Notes: generated by a model not told the origin, from the letters alone. DNA of 64,000 nucleotides from Anniella stebbinsi (GCA_029215795.1 JARDYH010000003.1:65170109-65234108), one strand, 5' to 3'; counted from the first letter of the stretch, positions 46,172 to 58,633 are shown. Translations and numbers: made by a program.

Positions 46172-46649
46172 AAATCAAGAACTCAAAGAGAAGAAGATTC
46201 CTGATGAATGCTGCCTGCCTTTGGAAACCTAGAATGCCATGGCTGAAGTGGGCAAGGCGGGGTCAGTTTGCCCTACAGCTGTACCACAGAACAATCCTTG
46301 AAGTTGGATGGGAAATACATGAAGTGTGAGGCAGTACCAGTAGGGGGCAGGGCATCAATGTAGCAGGCACTCCAATGGAATGTTGCCTTAAATAAGATTA
46401 CCATGATGCTTCTCCAGCGAGGCTGATAAGGAACTAGGGCATTCCTACAACACGTTAGCAGAAGCCAAGAAAGGAAGAAGACTTCTTCCCGACCCCGTAG
46501 AAAGATATACAATGAATTTGGTCTGTGTCTCACAGGGTGGCTGTAGGATTGGGGAGATGAACCCTATAATGGACAAAATGATTGACTTGTCAACCTCTGC
46601 CTTTATGTAAATGAAGTATTGGGATAGGCTTACGTGTAGCATTTCAGGT
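46172..46649. other. Unassigned sequence
   Basis: No clear repeat. It could be part of the neighbouring retroelement relic. Confidence 0.3.
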
Positions 46650-48430
46650 TGTTGATTTTGTTGATGCTCAGCATTGGAAGCCAGTCATGTATGTATATTG
46701 CTCCAAGAAGGAGCAGGTCAAGACAGCCTTAAATAAGAGTTCAGTCGCTTTTAGGCTAGTTGACTCCACGTCCACACTAACTGAGGGACCTGGCCTGTTT
46801 TATCAGCCTCAAGCTGAGTTGATGTGGGAGTGGCTGTGGCATGCATGTGTCTTCATAGCTGGAGTCCTCAAGAGTCCAAAGATAGCAAAGCAACCTCCTC
46901 TAGATACAGGGGGTATGACCCATATGATCTTTCGGAGTAACTGGGTCCTAGGAAGGTGGAAGCCTTGTGATGACTTTCCATGATCCTTCAGAGGGCAATA
47001 GGTTGGGATTTGTGATGTTAGAATTGTATTAAATCTAGTCCATGTGAGGTCTGCAGATTGGGTTAAGTTTTCTGGTTCTCCATTCGCAAACCTGCAGACT
47101 CGTATTATTTTTTCCCTACGAGTAAATTATGGAACTAAATTTGATGAAGGGAGTTACAGAAGCAACTTTCTAATTTAAATTTAGTTTTGCGTGGGGGGGG
47201 GCAATATTGTGCTAACCAGCAGTAACACAGTGAGTGTTTTGTGTGTGTGTGTGTGTTAGAATGAAGTCTCCATGTTGGACTTGGGGTCCTTTCATGGGCA
47301 TTCCCCTAAGTTTGCTGGCTATGAGATTTCCTGAGTGCCTTTCAAAGATGGAGGGAAAGGGCTCTGTCCTTGAAAGACACAGGCAGTCTAGTCAATATTT
47401 TCTGAGGTTAAGGGTTCAGAGTTGTGTTCCATGATGCTAAGAAGTCTGTGAAAACAGGCTCATACGAGTCATACCCCTGAGTAACGGCATCTGGATAATG
47501 CATACTGTATGCTGACAGAGGTGAAGACACAGGGCTTCATGTGACCCAGGAGAGCCATGCTTTATATTTTACTGCCAGTTGATTTCTCAACAGTTTCTTC
47601 AAACTGTGAGGGCTCTGTGTTGGAATGGGTTATGGAAGTCAGGCATCTGTGAATGAAGCAGATTATGGCTGTGCCAAAAGGTGACCTATAAAGAAATGTG
47701 GATGCCTTTCACCATGACTGTGCCAGAAGACGTGGCCATTACGTTAATCCAGTTGGAAGGCAGCGTGATAATGACAACACTGGCTATAATGTGCAGCAGA
47801 CATTATTAGCTGTTGGCTGTTAGTTTCCTTGTCCCTGCAAGGCTATTGAGCACCTCTACACTTAGCTGCAAAATGCTCAAGTCTATTAGTGAATATCATT
47901 CAAGGTATCCTAGGGTCTCTAGGTATTTCTTGTAGTCTCTGAGAGGGAAGCAGGTGAAGCAGGAATCTCAGTATGAGACTACAGGGACACTGTTGGCTTC
48001 TGGCCTGATACAAAAGCTAGGGAAATTCCAGGACCTGCATATTTCGGCTTCTTACAGTGCAGGATGGCATGATAGATTGCCAGTGTCTTGATTATAATGA
48101 ATATGTCTGAGCAGAGCTTTACTCAAGACTGCTTTAAGGCCTCTGATTTAATTGTTTCTATCATGCACTCAGCTTGTGGTATATATTGCATTTCCCTGGT
48201 TTGATGACACTCACAGAAGAAGGCAACTGCAGGCACAAGCCATTATCTCCCATTATTTTCTTGGGCAGCAGTTTCAATAGGAGTAGATCTCCTCTTGTAT
48301 TGTTTGCTAGAGATTATGATTACTTGCACAGAAGCACCCACCTCTAATGCCATATGGAGTTCTTCTCAAAGCAAATCACTCCATAATACTAATGGCTGCA
48401 GAGAAATCCCCGGACAGGACAATGCTTATA
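46650..48430 (-). pseudogene. Ty3/gypsy-type pol relic (RNase H region)
   Basis: On the minus strand a decayed RNase H-like region is visible at about 48290-48050. A VAFF-like segment near 48220 is followed 45 codons later by an HKPL-like DNA segment near 48085, the spacing seen in vertebrate K02A2.6-type gypsy pol. Frameshifts and stops are numerous. The part below 47900 is probably linker and integrase, but nothing there is diagnostic. No LTRs were identified for it. Confidence 0.4.
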
Positions 48431-48563
48431 TGCCACAATTTTGCAGGAGAACAGAAAAAGCACAACTGAACTTGAATTGGCTGGGCCCAGGATTTTAATT
48501 TTGTTTGTTTGTGCATTGTATACAAAGCTGTGAATGTGAACATGTGTGATTTACCAGAAGGCT

Positions 48564-48660
48564 TATTTATTTATTTATTTATTGCATCACTATACCACCC
48601 CAAAAGCCAAAGATCTCTTGGCAGTTCACAGCCATTTATTTGTATAGGAAGCAGTTTATT
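48564..48660 (-). mobile_element. L2-type LINE 3' terminus
   Basis: Reversed (ATTT)n tail, then ATACCACCCCAAAAGCCAAA, GATCTCTTGGCAGTTCACAG. Confidence 0.6.
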
Positions 48661-49359
48661 ATCATTCCATCTATTTCTCTTTTCCAACCCTTATGTAGCC
48701 CAATCCGCACTACACACACAAGGGAGATAGAAACAGACGTGGGGTAACCAGAGGTTTGCAGCAGTACTCTCACACACACAGAGGCATGCACAGGGTGGGG
48801 AGAGAGAGAGAGAGAGAGGGAGAGAGATGGGGTAAAAAATCCCACTCAAAAGAAAACAAGGAAATTGTGCATGCATGTGCTAGAGCGAGAAGGAAGGGGG
48901 AAGGAGCAGGGAGAAAAAGCATGTAGAGCTGCCCCTCTTCAGGTGAGAAAGATTTCCTGCAACCTCCCATTGGAGGAAGGAAAGCTTTGCAGGTGCTGAC
49001 TGAGGCTGCTAACAGCCAGTTCTAAACCTATCTTCAGTGCCTCTCTGCCTTCCCTCCCTCCTCAGGCAAAGAGACTGCCAGTGCTGGTCAGATTCTTGCC
49101 TGAGTAGTTTTGCTGACCCCTCTCTGTGCCTTCAGCTGTTCTCTGTGGTCCCTCACCAAGAGAAGAGGTGGTTCCCCCTTGCAGCAGCCTCCCACCTGAG
49201 AAATGAAGGGTTAGCAGGCACAGATTTGGTTGCCGGGCAAGTCACCCAACTGCAGCCAGGTGTGCTTCCTCAGAGTTTAGCTGCCAATGCCCTGGAAAGT
49301 TACAACTTTGAAAACTCCCCCACCCCAACAGCATTTTGTGGTGGGAAACCCACTTTAGT
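48661..49359. other. Unique sequence with (GA)n
   Basis: A (GA)n microsatellite lies at 48800-48827. Nothing else recognised. Confidence 0.45.
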
Positions 49360-49485
49360 GTTATTGTTTACATTTGTATCCCGCCCTTCCTCAAAGGAGG
49401 AAGGTTCTCTCCCATTACCTCACAACAATCCTGAACTAAGGAGACTGGCTCAGGGTCACCAGATAGCTTCATCATGGACCAAAGA
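49360..49485 (-). mobile_element. tRNA-SINE type 2, 3' half, inverted
   Basis: ACATTTGTATCCCGCCCTTC, CACAACAATCCTGAACTAAG and GGCTCAGGGTCACCAG are the reverse complement of the 3' half of the SINE at 30592. Confidence 0.6.
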
Positions 49486-49494
49486 TTAAATCAT

Positions 49495-49735
49495 AGAGTT
49501 TCTTCAGATGAGTATATTATCGCATGCTCGTGACTGGCGACTTACGGTTCTTCCCAGGGCGTTTTGACAATGCAGAGTTCCTCCTGCGCGTCTCCTGCTC
49601 CTTCTGCTCTTTTTCCATCACAAAATGAGCCTCATCACATCCATATATATATTTTTGGGCTATAATGAAACTTCCTGACATTTTCTGCTGTGTGCAGGAG
49701 AAGCTGTGTGATAAAAGCGTCCACTGAATAGGCCA
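49495..49735. mobile_element. MITE related to the TTCCAGATG family
   Basis: TTTCTTCAGATGAGTATATT, ATCGCATG at the left is loosely mirrored by GTGTGATAAAAGCGTCCACT at the right. More diverged than the copies at 6352 and 42951. Confidence 0.35.
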
Positions 49736-50920
49736 TGTTGTCATTACTTGCTTCCTTTTCTTCCCCCTGTGAAGAAAGAGGAAGCTGCTCATCCCTGTTG
49801 TGAGGACAGAAGCAGGAGGCAAAGTGATGTTAGGGTAGCACAATTTGTCCCACCCCATCCTCTCAGTCTCCCCAGTTTTAGTCTGAAACTCCATCCTCTA
49901 CTATATGGTCTGTCCATACATGAAACTAAAAGAAGCATTTACTCCCCTGTACAGTCCAAATATTGTATGCCCTAAACTGTACATCTCCAGCAGAGGGAGG
50001 ACTCTGAGGTCACCACTCGATATTAAGTGGAATAATTTATTACCATCCTTGATAAATACCACTGTTTTCATGCTTTGACACCTAGATGTGCCTCATGATA
50101 CCTCTCTGCAAAAACATCCCTACGGTAGTGATCAGATCGATGATAGTATAACATAACATGAATCACACTTTACAGGGAAAAAGAATGAAAGTAGCCTAGG
50201 GTTTGTCGGTCAAATAGAGATTTTTTATTTTATTTTTAAACACCTTGCCAGACTGTTGTGGTTTCCATCTTGTAAAATCTATACCAGTGAACCTATGATA
50301 AAGTTGGGATTGGTTTTTTTTTTTCCTCTTTAGAAATTCCTTTAGCACCAACACAGGAGCCTTTTCCTATAAATAAGCTATTAGAACCACTGCTTCAGTG
50401 TTTGTAATAGAAATGCTCACTGATCCTTGACTGCAGATGTATCATGGCATGTCGAAATAAATTCCATACATATCTAAAGTCTCCCCAACCCAGAGGACCT
50501 TTGTGCATGCAGGAGCTGTGAGTGAGACATGAAAGGAGCTTCTGACAGCAAAGCTTTCCCATTCACTACAATGTCAAGGATAGCTCTGCACCAGGATTGG
50601 CTCATTCATATTGGCAGACTAGGCAGTATAATTTCAGATGCACCCATCATGTTCGAAGCACCATGTGAATAAATCTGGACCAATGTCTACCTTCTGGGGT
50701 GGCCAACTTTCCAGTGGATCTCAGAATTTCCCCCAAAATCCTCTGGGGTACACTCTCCCCACTAGGCTCTGAACATGTCTCTCCACTGCACATATGGGTT
50801 CCCCTTTATATTTTGGTGAATGAGAAAGCCATAATTTCACCTACAGCTGTTAAATTAAGACCATTTCCACATCATCCAATACCCTCTTTCTGGTTGTGGA
50901 GATTTTCGATGGCCCAGTGA

Positions 50921-50959
<39 letters not shown>

Positions 50960-51949
50960 GGAGAGTGAGAGAACAAGAGCGAGAGAGTCAAGGAGAACCC
51001 AAGGTCATATGGGAAGGTCACCTCTTCCTGACTACAGTGGTCCACAACTCTACATCAGAAAAAAATATAACACAATAGTCCTCCTTATGTAATCCAGTGC
51101 TGCTTTGAAGTTCTTTTGTCCTACAAGTGTTCCAAGGAGACTCTTTCCGAAAACCAAGCATCAAACAACACAGAGTCCCTCAGATATATGCAGCCATTAC
51201 AGTATGATTTAACCTTGAAGGGAACAGACTGACTTACAGGCCGCCAGAGTAGTTTAACATAGTATTGTCATTAGGAACTCTCTTGAGCAAAAGCCCTTGG
51301 GAAATGGTGCTGAACCAGCCGACAGTAGCTACTATTCGCGAGTGGTTTTCAGGGAAAAATGCAAATAAAGATGACTGCAGTAATGAGTATTACACCACTC
51401 CTAGGAATAATACCATGAACAAATATAGAGGTCAGCATATGGAGATTGGAAAGAAACGCTCCCACTAGTATCACAGAAAACATCGTTGGAGTCTTAACAA
51501 GTAAAACCAGGCACAAACATGTCAAAACAGTATTAATTAATCCCCCTCTTCTTACAATAAATTGTGCATTCTTGTTTGAAGATCAGCAGTAAAGTTTACA
51601 TTGACAGTTTTAAAAATATAATGACCTGAAGAGGTACCACTTACAAATCATGAGATACCAAGTTCAAAAGCAAGCTCCAATTCAGCACAGCTGCTGGTAT
51701 GTGCAATTGTAGCTGAGACTTTGCGAGACCATGTTCATTCACCAGCTGTTTGCTGTTTATCAAGACCTTGACTTCTTTTACCCACCTCTAGCTTTAGGCC
51801 ATCTTATCTCCTGCTGCTTTTTCTTCATATATGCTAGTCAGATATTCTCTGACATTGGACACAATTAAATAGGTCTGCTTGAGGCAAAGACGAAGATGGC
51901 ACCTCTTCCCATTCCATGTGCAGATGCCTACTAGAATGACAGCCAAATT
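49736..51949. other. Unique sequence with (GT)n
   Basis: A (GT)n microsatellite lies at 50925-50957. Otherwise no recognised feature. Confidence 0.45.
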
Positions 51950-52160
51950 TTACTTCCACATTGGTGATGGGGCAGCATCCTCTACCTTATCTTAGGGCAG
52001 CAGGGCAGCTTAGGGGATGCAGGGCACACACAATGTTAGTGCGGCACACAGAGCTTTTGTCCTCAAACATCTTGCTTTTGCTTCCCCCCCCCCCCCCACA
52101 ACCTGCATCTACTGCCTGAAGCAGCTGACTCACTCTGTCCAATGATAAGGCCAGCCTTGC
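51950..52160. mobile_element. hAT-like MITE, decayed
   Basis: The right end CTGCCTGAAGCAGCTGACTC, ACTCTGTCCAATGATAAGGC, CAGCCTTG matches those at 38697 and 44822. A poly-C run lies at 52084-52098. The left end is unclear. Confidence 0.4.
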
Positions 52161-52315
52161 CAGTAAACAAATAATAATTAGATCCAGTTTTTAGGTTTTG
52201 AAATATAATTCAACATCATGCTCTCTGAGATGACCAAAAATGTAAGGAAGATTATATATATTAATGGATGCAGGAAACTCAAAATAAAAACTGCCTTATA
52301 CTTATCATGGTCCAG

Positions 52316-52740
52316 GACTGAGAGCCCTCTGAGACTGAGGTTTCTAGTGGCCACATCTCTGAGGAGGGTTCAGAACCAATTCCCAGCCCTCCACCTGGGA
52401 TCCCTCACTGTACTTTTCAATCCCCATGGGGTGCTGCTACCCTCTGCCCTTGAGCAGTGGACCTCCAGATTTCTCCAGTAACCAGCTCCTCGCCCCAAGA
52501 GCCTCACTACAGCTAGCAACTGTGGCAAAAGACACTGGCCCTTTAAAAACCCCAAATGCAGTACTTGAGGAGGCAGAGCTCCCAGAACAATTCTCCTGGC
52601 TTGGCTATAAAGCCCTGCAACTTGTTCTAAGCTAGTGCTTGGTAACTTGTCATTAACCTAGTTGTACGATTTCCCTCTGTGTTTCTGAACTCACCCAAAT
52701 AATGGGCTGCTGCTGCCGACTGTGGTGCTAAAACTGCTCT
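52316..52740 (+). mobile_element. LTR-like repeat, family B copy 2
   Basis: CTGGCCCTTTAAAAACCCC, GCAGTACTTGAGGAGGCAGA, the TATA-like GGCTATAAAGCCCTGCAAC and GCTAGTGCTTGGTAACTTGT follow the same order as in 28640-29010. Boundaries and poly(A) signal not seen. Confidence 0.4.
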
Positions 52741-52744
52741 TGTT

Positions 52745-53118
52745 CCAGTCACTTGTACCATGGTGCTTGTGTTCGCACATCACAACAATCCACCATGAAT
52801 TAATTAACCGTTGCGATGTTGGCTGCCATTTTGAATATGCGAGCCCCATCTGGTGGTTGCTGGGGCTTGTGTTGTGTGAACCAGGGTGGTGGTGGTAATG
52901 TGAAGGTTAAACAACCCTTGCATAACCCGTGGTCTGTTCTAAAGTTATGTGAAGGTTGTTTAACCCTTGCACATACCCTGCTGCCTGAGTTTTCATGTCA
53001 TGACAAGTCATGGTAACTCTTGGCTGGGGCTTGTAGATTCAAAATGGTGGTTAGCACATGCTGTGGCATCCTGAGGGTTAATTAGTCCATGGTGGCTTAT
53101 CACAATTTGTAAACTGGC
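52745..53118. mobile_element. Palindromic MITE
   Basis: The left arm CACAACAATCCACCATGAAT, TAATTAACC, GCCATTTTGAATATGCGAGC is mirrored by GGGGCTTGTAGATTCAAAAT, GGTTAATTAGTCCATGGTGG, CTTATCACAA. The centre contains AAGGTTAAACAACCCTTG and a second GAAGGTTGTTTAACCCTTGC. About 370 bp, foldback shape, superfamily unknown. Confidence 0.6.
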
Positions 53119-53763
53119 CCATTGTGTCTCCTCACCTGAGCTGTCATCCAGAGCAGATGATGGAATCTCAGTTCGAGCAGGACAATATTAAATTAGAGCC
53201 ACATCATTGATTCATATAGGCCACTGTTTCTACACTGACTGGCTTTCCAAGTCTCAGACAGAAGTCTTTCTCATGCCTGCATTTTAACTGGATACGCCAG
53301 CAACTAGAGCTTGGCTCTTTGGCAAACAAACTAGAATCAAGCCACTGAACTATGACCCATTCCTCTTTACCCTCATCTACATGTGTGCACAGTCTGCTTT
53401 GAAACCCACTGTTAAGGTGTTTTTGGAAACACCTGTTTGTTCTGCAGTAGGATTAATCAATCTGGAGGATCAACAGAGAGTAAGTTTATCTCTGCAATAA
53501 GCAGTGAGCAATTTAGTGAACCACTAAGAAACGGGGCTAGGATACTGGTAGTGATGAACGGATATTCCATTTTTGTGCTCCTCTTCATTCAGTAATAAAT
53601 GTGAATGAAATGATTTGCCAGTATTTCCATCACGTTGGATATGATTATGACCTGATATATGGTTCTGTGCATTTGAAGGACCATCCATCCCTTATGAACC
53701 TTCCCATTCACTGAAATACTAATTGAGATACTGCTCTGAGTGCCCTCGGCAATGAGCAATTAG
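53119..53763. other. Unique sequence
   Basis: No feature recognised. Confidence 0.45.
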
Positions 53764-54020
53764 ACAGGTGGCTACTAGAGATAGGGCCTTTGGGGCTGTG
53801 ATACCTCAGAATTGGAACACCTTCCCCAGGGTTGCTCACCTGGGGAAGGTGCCAGATTTAAAAAAAACCAACCAACCAAACAACAACCCATTCTTGCTGG
53901 TTTTGTTGTTGTTTACTGCTGTTTTCTTTTTTATGGCTTTATATTTCTAATATGATGTGTTCTGGACAATTAATTGGGAATGTGATATTAAAATGTACTA
54001 AATAAAAATAAATAAATATC
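53764..54020 (+). mobile_element. L2-type LINE 3' end
   Basis: The frame from 53768 reads RAFGAVIPQNWNTFPRVAHL, an ORF2 C-terminal remnant. The 3' region then ends in AAAATGTACTAAATAAAAAT and an (AAAT)n tail. Confidence 0.7.
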
Positions 54021-54496
54021 AAACTAATCACTTGGGAAAAGAGACATAAACTGTTTAAAAATTCTGTTTGGAAAGACACCTGGAGATATTGTATATGCCC
54101 ACATTTGCTACACATTCAAGCAGGGAAGTAAAATGTCCACCAACGTTTAACTTAAACAATAGCAATAAAGCCCTGAACATTTTCTGAGTATTAATATGAG
54201 TTTGAGATTGTTAAAAGCCTGAGGTGAAACCTTAGGCCATTAACCCCAGCTGGTCATTAAACCTCAGGAAATGCCCAGGGCTGAGGTCATTATAATTATT
54301 TTAAGTCTCCTGCATTCCCCATTCTGAAACAATATAATTTATTGCTTTAGCCTCCACAATATTCTTCCTCTAGCATTCTCATTCAGTTTGATTATATTAC
54401 TGTCACCATAAGGAATGATCGAGTATTCCATGAAGTTTGAATAGAACTCATGTAAAGTTTTTTACAAGCATGTAAATGCAGCCATGTATTTAAGGG

Positions 54497-54527
<31 letters not shown>

Positions 54528-54633
54528 TGTTTGGAATCAGTTTGAGAATGTCCCAATTTGTTCACAGTTATTTCAAAAATTCAAAATCAAATCTATAGCA
54601 CTGATTTTAGATAAGAAAGGGGCTGTTGAAGGG
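54021..54633. other. Unique sequence with (ATT)n
   Basis: A short (ATT)n tract lies near 54496-54520. Nothing else recognised. Confidence 0.45.
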
Positions 54634-54949
54634 CCAAACTAAATATTCTTCTAATCACACATATTGGAGCTACATTTTCTCTACTCTCCTGCAAGCCCTG
54701 CAGCTTTGATTCAGATTGGGACCATGTGCTTTGGGAGAACAGGTATAAATGGAGGCTTTTTGCTTCTTTTAACCCTTACACCCCACCATGGGGAGGGGTG
54801 GAATGTCAGGACAAAAATGGGGGGTGAGCCTAAACCATCCTCTCACGCAGCTCTTGATCTGAATTGGGGCTGCACGTACTTGCAGGAGAGTAGAGGAAAC
54901 AATCATGCACAACTCCACTATGTGTGATTAGGAGAACATTTAGTTTGGC
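54634..54949. mobile_element. Palindromic GCCAAACT MITE, copy 2
   Basis: GGGCCAAACTAAATATTCTT, CTAATCACACATATTGGAGC at the left; CACTATGTGTGATTAGGAGA, ACATTTAGTTTGGCC at the right. The interior also mirrors (TTTCTCTACTCTCCTGCAAG facing CTTGCAGGAGAGTAGAGG). Confidence 0.7.
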
Positions 54950-54954
54950 CGTTA

Positions 54955-55150
54955 AAGCCAAACTACACATTCCAATAACTGTATAGCATGTAGTTGAACT
55001 TATTGTTTTTACTCTCATGTAAGCACATGTGGCCCTGATTTGGATTGGGACCATGGATAAAACCTCCCCCCCATTTCTCCCCCAAAACAACTCTCACCCC
55101 CCCATAGAGGGGTTTAAAATAAGAAAAAAGATTCCATTGATCCCAATGGA
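54955..55150. mobile_element. GCCAAACT MITE, left arm only, copy 3
   Basis: AAGCCAAACTACACATTCCA, TTTACTCTCATGTAAGCACA, GATTTGGATTGGGACCATGG repeats the left arm in direct orientation, 6 bp after copy 2. Confidence 0.5.
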
Positions 55151-55819
55151 AACGAGATGGAAAAGAACAGTTGGGTTGACAGTTGACAGTTAAAGAGTCA
55201 GTCAGTTGGTAGAGAGTAAGGGAAAAGATCTGCTAGTTGTGTAGGTGGTGTTTTAGAAGGCTAGGAGAAAGCTGAGGAGAAAGTAAATAGCTATGGCCTG
55301 AATATTAAGCTGTGAGATAACCATACATGGTTGGTAAAGATGAGATGTAGGGAGCAGGTGGCTTTATTATGGCAGGAGGCTGCCCTAAGTTCTTGCCAGA
55401 AGAAAATTATACAATCAGGCAGTAAAAACCCAGATAAACCTTTTAAGCACCCACAAATACAAGAGGATGCTCTGATGACAGAGAGAGACTGTACCAAAGA
55501 ACTAGAACTGGTTGTGAATCTGTTGGCGGAGGTTTAGGGAATTTTCCCTAAGCTAAAAGAAGTTGTTAAGAGACTTGTAGCAGCAACAGTGTCTTGAGTC
55601 ATAAAGAAATTGTCACTAAGCAGTCTTTTGATAACCCCAAAGTAAACATTAGCATCCCTTATATGTAAAATATCCATTTAATAAATTAACTTGTTTGATA
55701 GTTCACCTTGGTGCCCATCTCATGCCTAAGCTTCTTATACAAAGCTACGGGGAGGTTTTAAAGCATTCTAAGGGAACTGGAGACAGCAAAAAGGATCAGC
55801 TTGTAGAATTCTGAGCAAT
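55151..55819. other. Unassigned sequence, possibly an LTR end
   Basis: 55675-55750 (TTTAATAAATTAACTTGTTTG, then GTTCACCTTGGTGCC) has the texture of a poly(A) signal plus U5, but no partner or duplication was found. Confidence 0.25.
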
Positions 55820-58633
55820 AGTGCCTACTATCAGCTTCGGCTGATACTCCAGCTGCGCCCCTTCCTAGAGTTGAAAGATTTAAAAACGGTAGTAGACGTG
55901 CTGGTAACTTCGAGACTTGACTTCTGCAATGCGCTGTACATAGGGCTACCTCTGTGCCTACTCCGGAAACTTCAACTAGTTCAAAATATGGCAGCTAGGT
56001 TGGTCACCAGTACACCTAGGGGTGACCATTGGGGGGGCGGGTCTACACGACGTCTCTTTGGTGCCTGTTTCTGATAATATACGCTTTTTCCCATATTTGT
56101 ATTTACGTCTAATAGCAGTAGATGAGAGCCGTTAAGACAAATTACAGGCATCATAAAATGCACTTTACAATTGTTTATATGCGGAGTTTCGCTGCAGAGT
56201 CAGTTCTGGGGTGTATGGTTGAACGTGGAAAAATTGATGAAAGCACCGCCCTGTCTCCTGATGGTACCTCCCCTGGACTTTTGCACCATTCATTAACTCT
56301 GCCCACCTGACTTTCTTGCCGTTGCCTGTCCAATCATGATCACGTGTTACTTCGCATGTGGGTTCTAAACATTGGATGTGCCTACAATTATAGTTTTTAG
56401 CAGGGCATCATTGGACGACCTATTGTAAAATCACAAAAGAAACATTGTTCCAGGTACTGGATGGCCATGGTGAACAGCCGCCCGCGTAGTGTCTTCCCCC
56501 CTATTGCTCCTGCCAAGAAGATGCTGGATGCTGGACTCCCACCCCATGCTTGCGGCAGCTTCCCCTTATCTACCATCTTGGAAATGTGCTGCTTCAAGGA
56601 CAATTTTTTGTGTATCCTTTCCATTACAATGTTGCATTTTGCACTGATTTCCCCTGTTACATACAAACTGGCTATTCTTCTGTCCGTCTACGGACCCCGA
56701 GATGCCAGCTCACAATGGTTCTGGGATGCCCTACGCTGAGCGGGCTAGAGTGCAACCTCGCCATGCCATCTGGTCTCTGCGTCGCAGAGGTGGGTGACTG
56801 GGCATGTGGGATTGGGGGAGGGTTGAACGATGCCCCCCAAAAAATAGTGGATGGCACTGATGTTCTCTTTCCCCCCCACACAGTCCGCTTGCTATTCTAC
56901 CAATTACGTTGCCTCCAGCGCAAAATGAGGAGACTGGAGTGTATAGTCTGGCGTGCTTGCTCTCCGGTACCACTCTGGCAACCGGCAGTGCCATTTGAAT
57001 GACTGGCCCGGCAGGGTACACCCCAATGTGGGAGAGTCGGCTTGGATGTTGCGTCTGTGGACTGACATTAATTTCCATACGATTGTTGCAGTTTCCCTTT
57101 TGTTCAGCGCGTTCCGTCCAATCCCCTGTGTTTTCCCCACTTGCGATGTGCCTTTCAGATTACTCCGGCCACACTTTTAAATGGGATTTTGGCCACATGT
57201 AACCATTAGTAGAATAAAGATATTGCATTGCTTCATGATAATAAAATAAGTGTTCGTTTCATTGCGATACACACACACACACACACACACACTTCCAGGA
57301 AAATTAATGAAAGAAGGGAGAGTAGATACAAAGCCCAATGCATGCTCAGGTGCTAAGCTTCCTGGGGAGCAAGTCTCCCCACCTTCGCAATGCTCCTTAC
57401 TCCCGAGTAACAGCACACAATGGCAGGAACAGACTTGCATGTAAAAAACGTTCCCTTCTTTTTTCAAGCCGTTATTCCAGCAAGGGAGCAGGGGAGGGAA
57501 GGGTAGCCTTAGCGGACCGCAAATTATTCTAAAAAAGTAGCACACACATTATTCCAACACTCTTGATTCCTGTAGAACCAGCTCCATGTGAGCATCCACT
57601 CGTCTCGATGAAAGGAAGATTCCAGTGGGTATTGAAAAGAAACTTTATTTTTAGTTCCAGAAAATTAAATCAGCCATTACTGAACAGAGAAGAAGAAGGA
57701 AGTAGGAGGGAGGAATTTCGCAGCAGAGCAGGATCACAGCTATAGGGTTGAACGTGGGTAATTTGACGAAAGTACCTCCCCCTGTATCCTGAAAATACCA
57801 TCCCCAAGGAAAATGGGAAAAGTGGCGGTAAACTTGGGGGCAGGCATTCACTCATGACATCACAAGCCCTGCCCACCAAACTACGTCCACGATTGGCCTC
57901 GATCTAGATGGAGAGGCGGGTTAGAAATGAAATAAATAAATAAATAAAATAAAATAATCCGAATAGGCAGTGGAGGTTTACACGACCAAAATGCGATTGA
58001 ACATCGGAGAAAAATTAAAAGTCGCATTTAATCGACACCTTGGAAATGCATGTTAATGGAGGCTATAAGTTGCATAGACGTCTGATCTGTGCCCCGCTCG
58101 TGTGTACAAAATGCCGATAAAGCGAAGTAAAGGCGACACAAATAAGCCATGAAGAGGTACCCCATATTACACCAGCTTTAAGACCACTACACTGGCTGCC
58201 AATTAGTTTCCGGCCGAAGTACAAAGTGTTGGTTATTACCTTTAAAGCTCTACATAGTTTGAGTCCAGGTTACCTGCGGGATCACCTTCTCCCATACAAT
58301 CTGTCCCTCATGCTCAGGTCCTCTGGGAAGAATTGGTACAGTCAGCCAAAACCAGGCTGACTACTGTTACCCAGAGGACCTTCTCTTCTGCCGCTCCCAG
58401 ACTGTGGAATGGCCTGCCGGAGGAGATCTGTCAACTTAATAGTCTTTTTGACTTTAAGAAAGCCATAAAGACCGATTTCTTCTGGCAGGCCTACCGAGTT
58501 GAATTTTAAGAGTTTTATTTGTATTTTAATAATGTATTAATTTTATGTTTTTAACCAGTTTTATGTATTTTATGTAATTTGTATCAATGTTGTTCCCTGC
58601 CTCGATCCTGAGGGAGAGGCGGGTAAGAAATAA

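Noticed and set aside
56550..57002. 150-codon frame in the insertion at 56030-58161
   Set aside because: A competing 115-codon frame lies on the opposite strand and neither shows a recognisable transposase motif, so it is described but not called as a gene.
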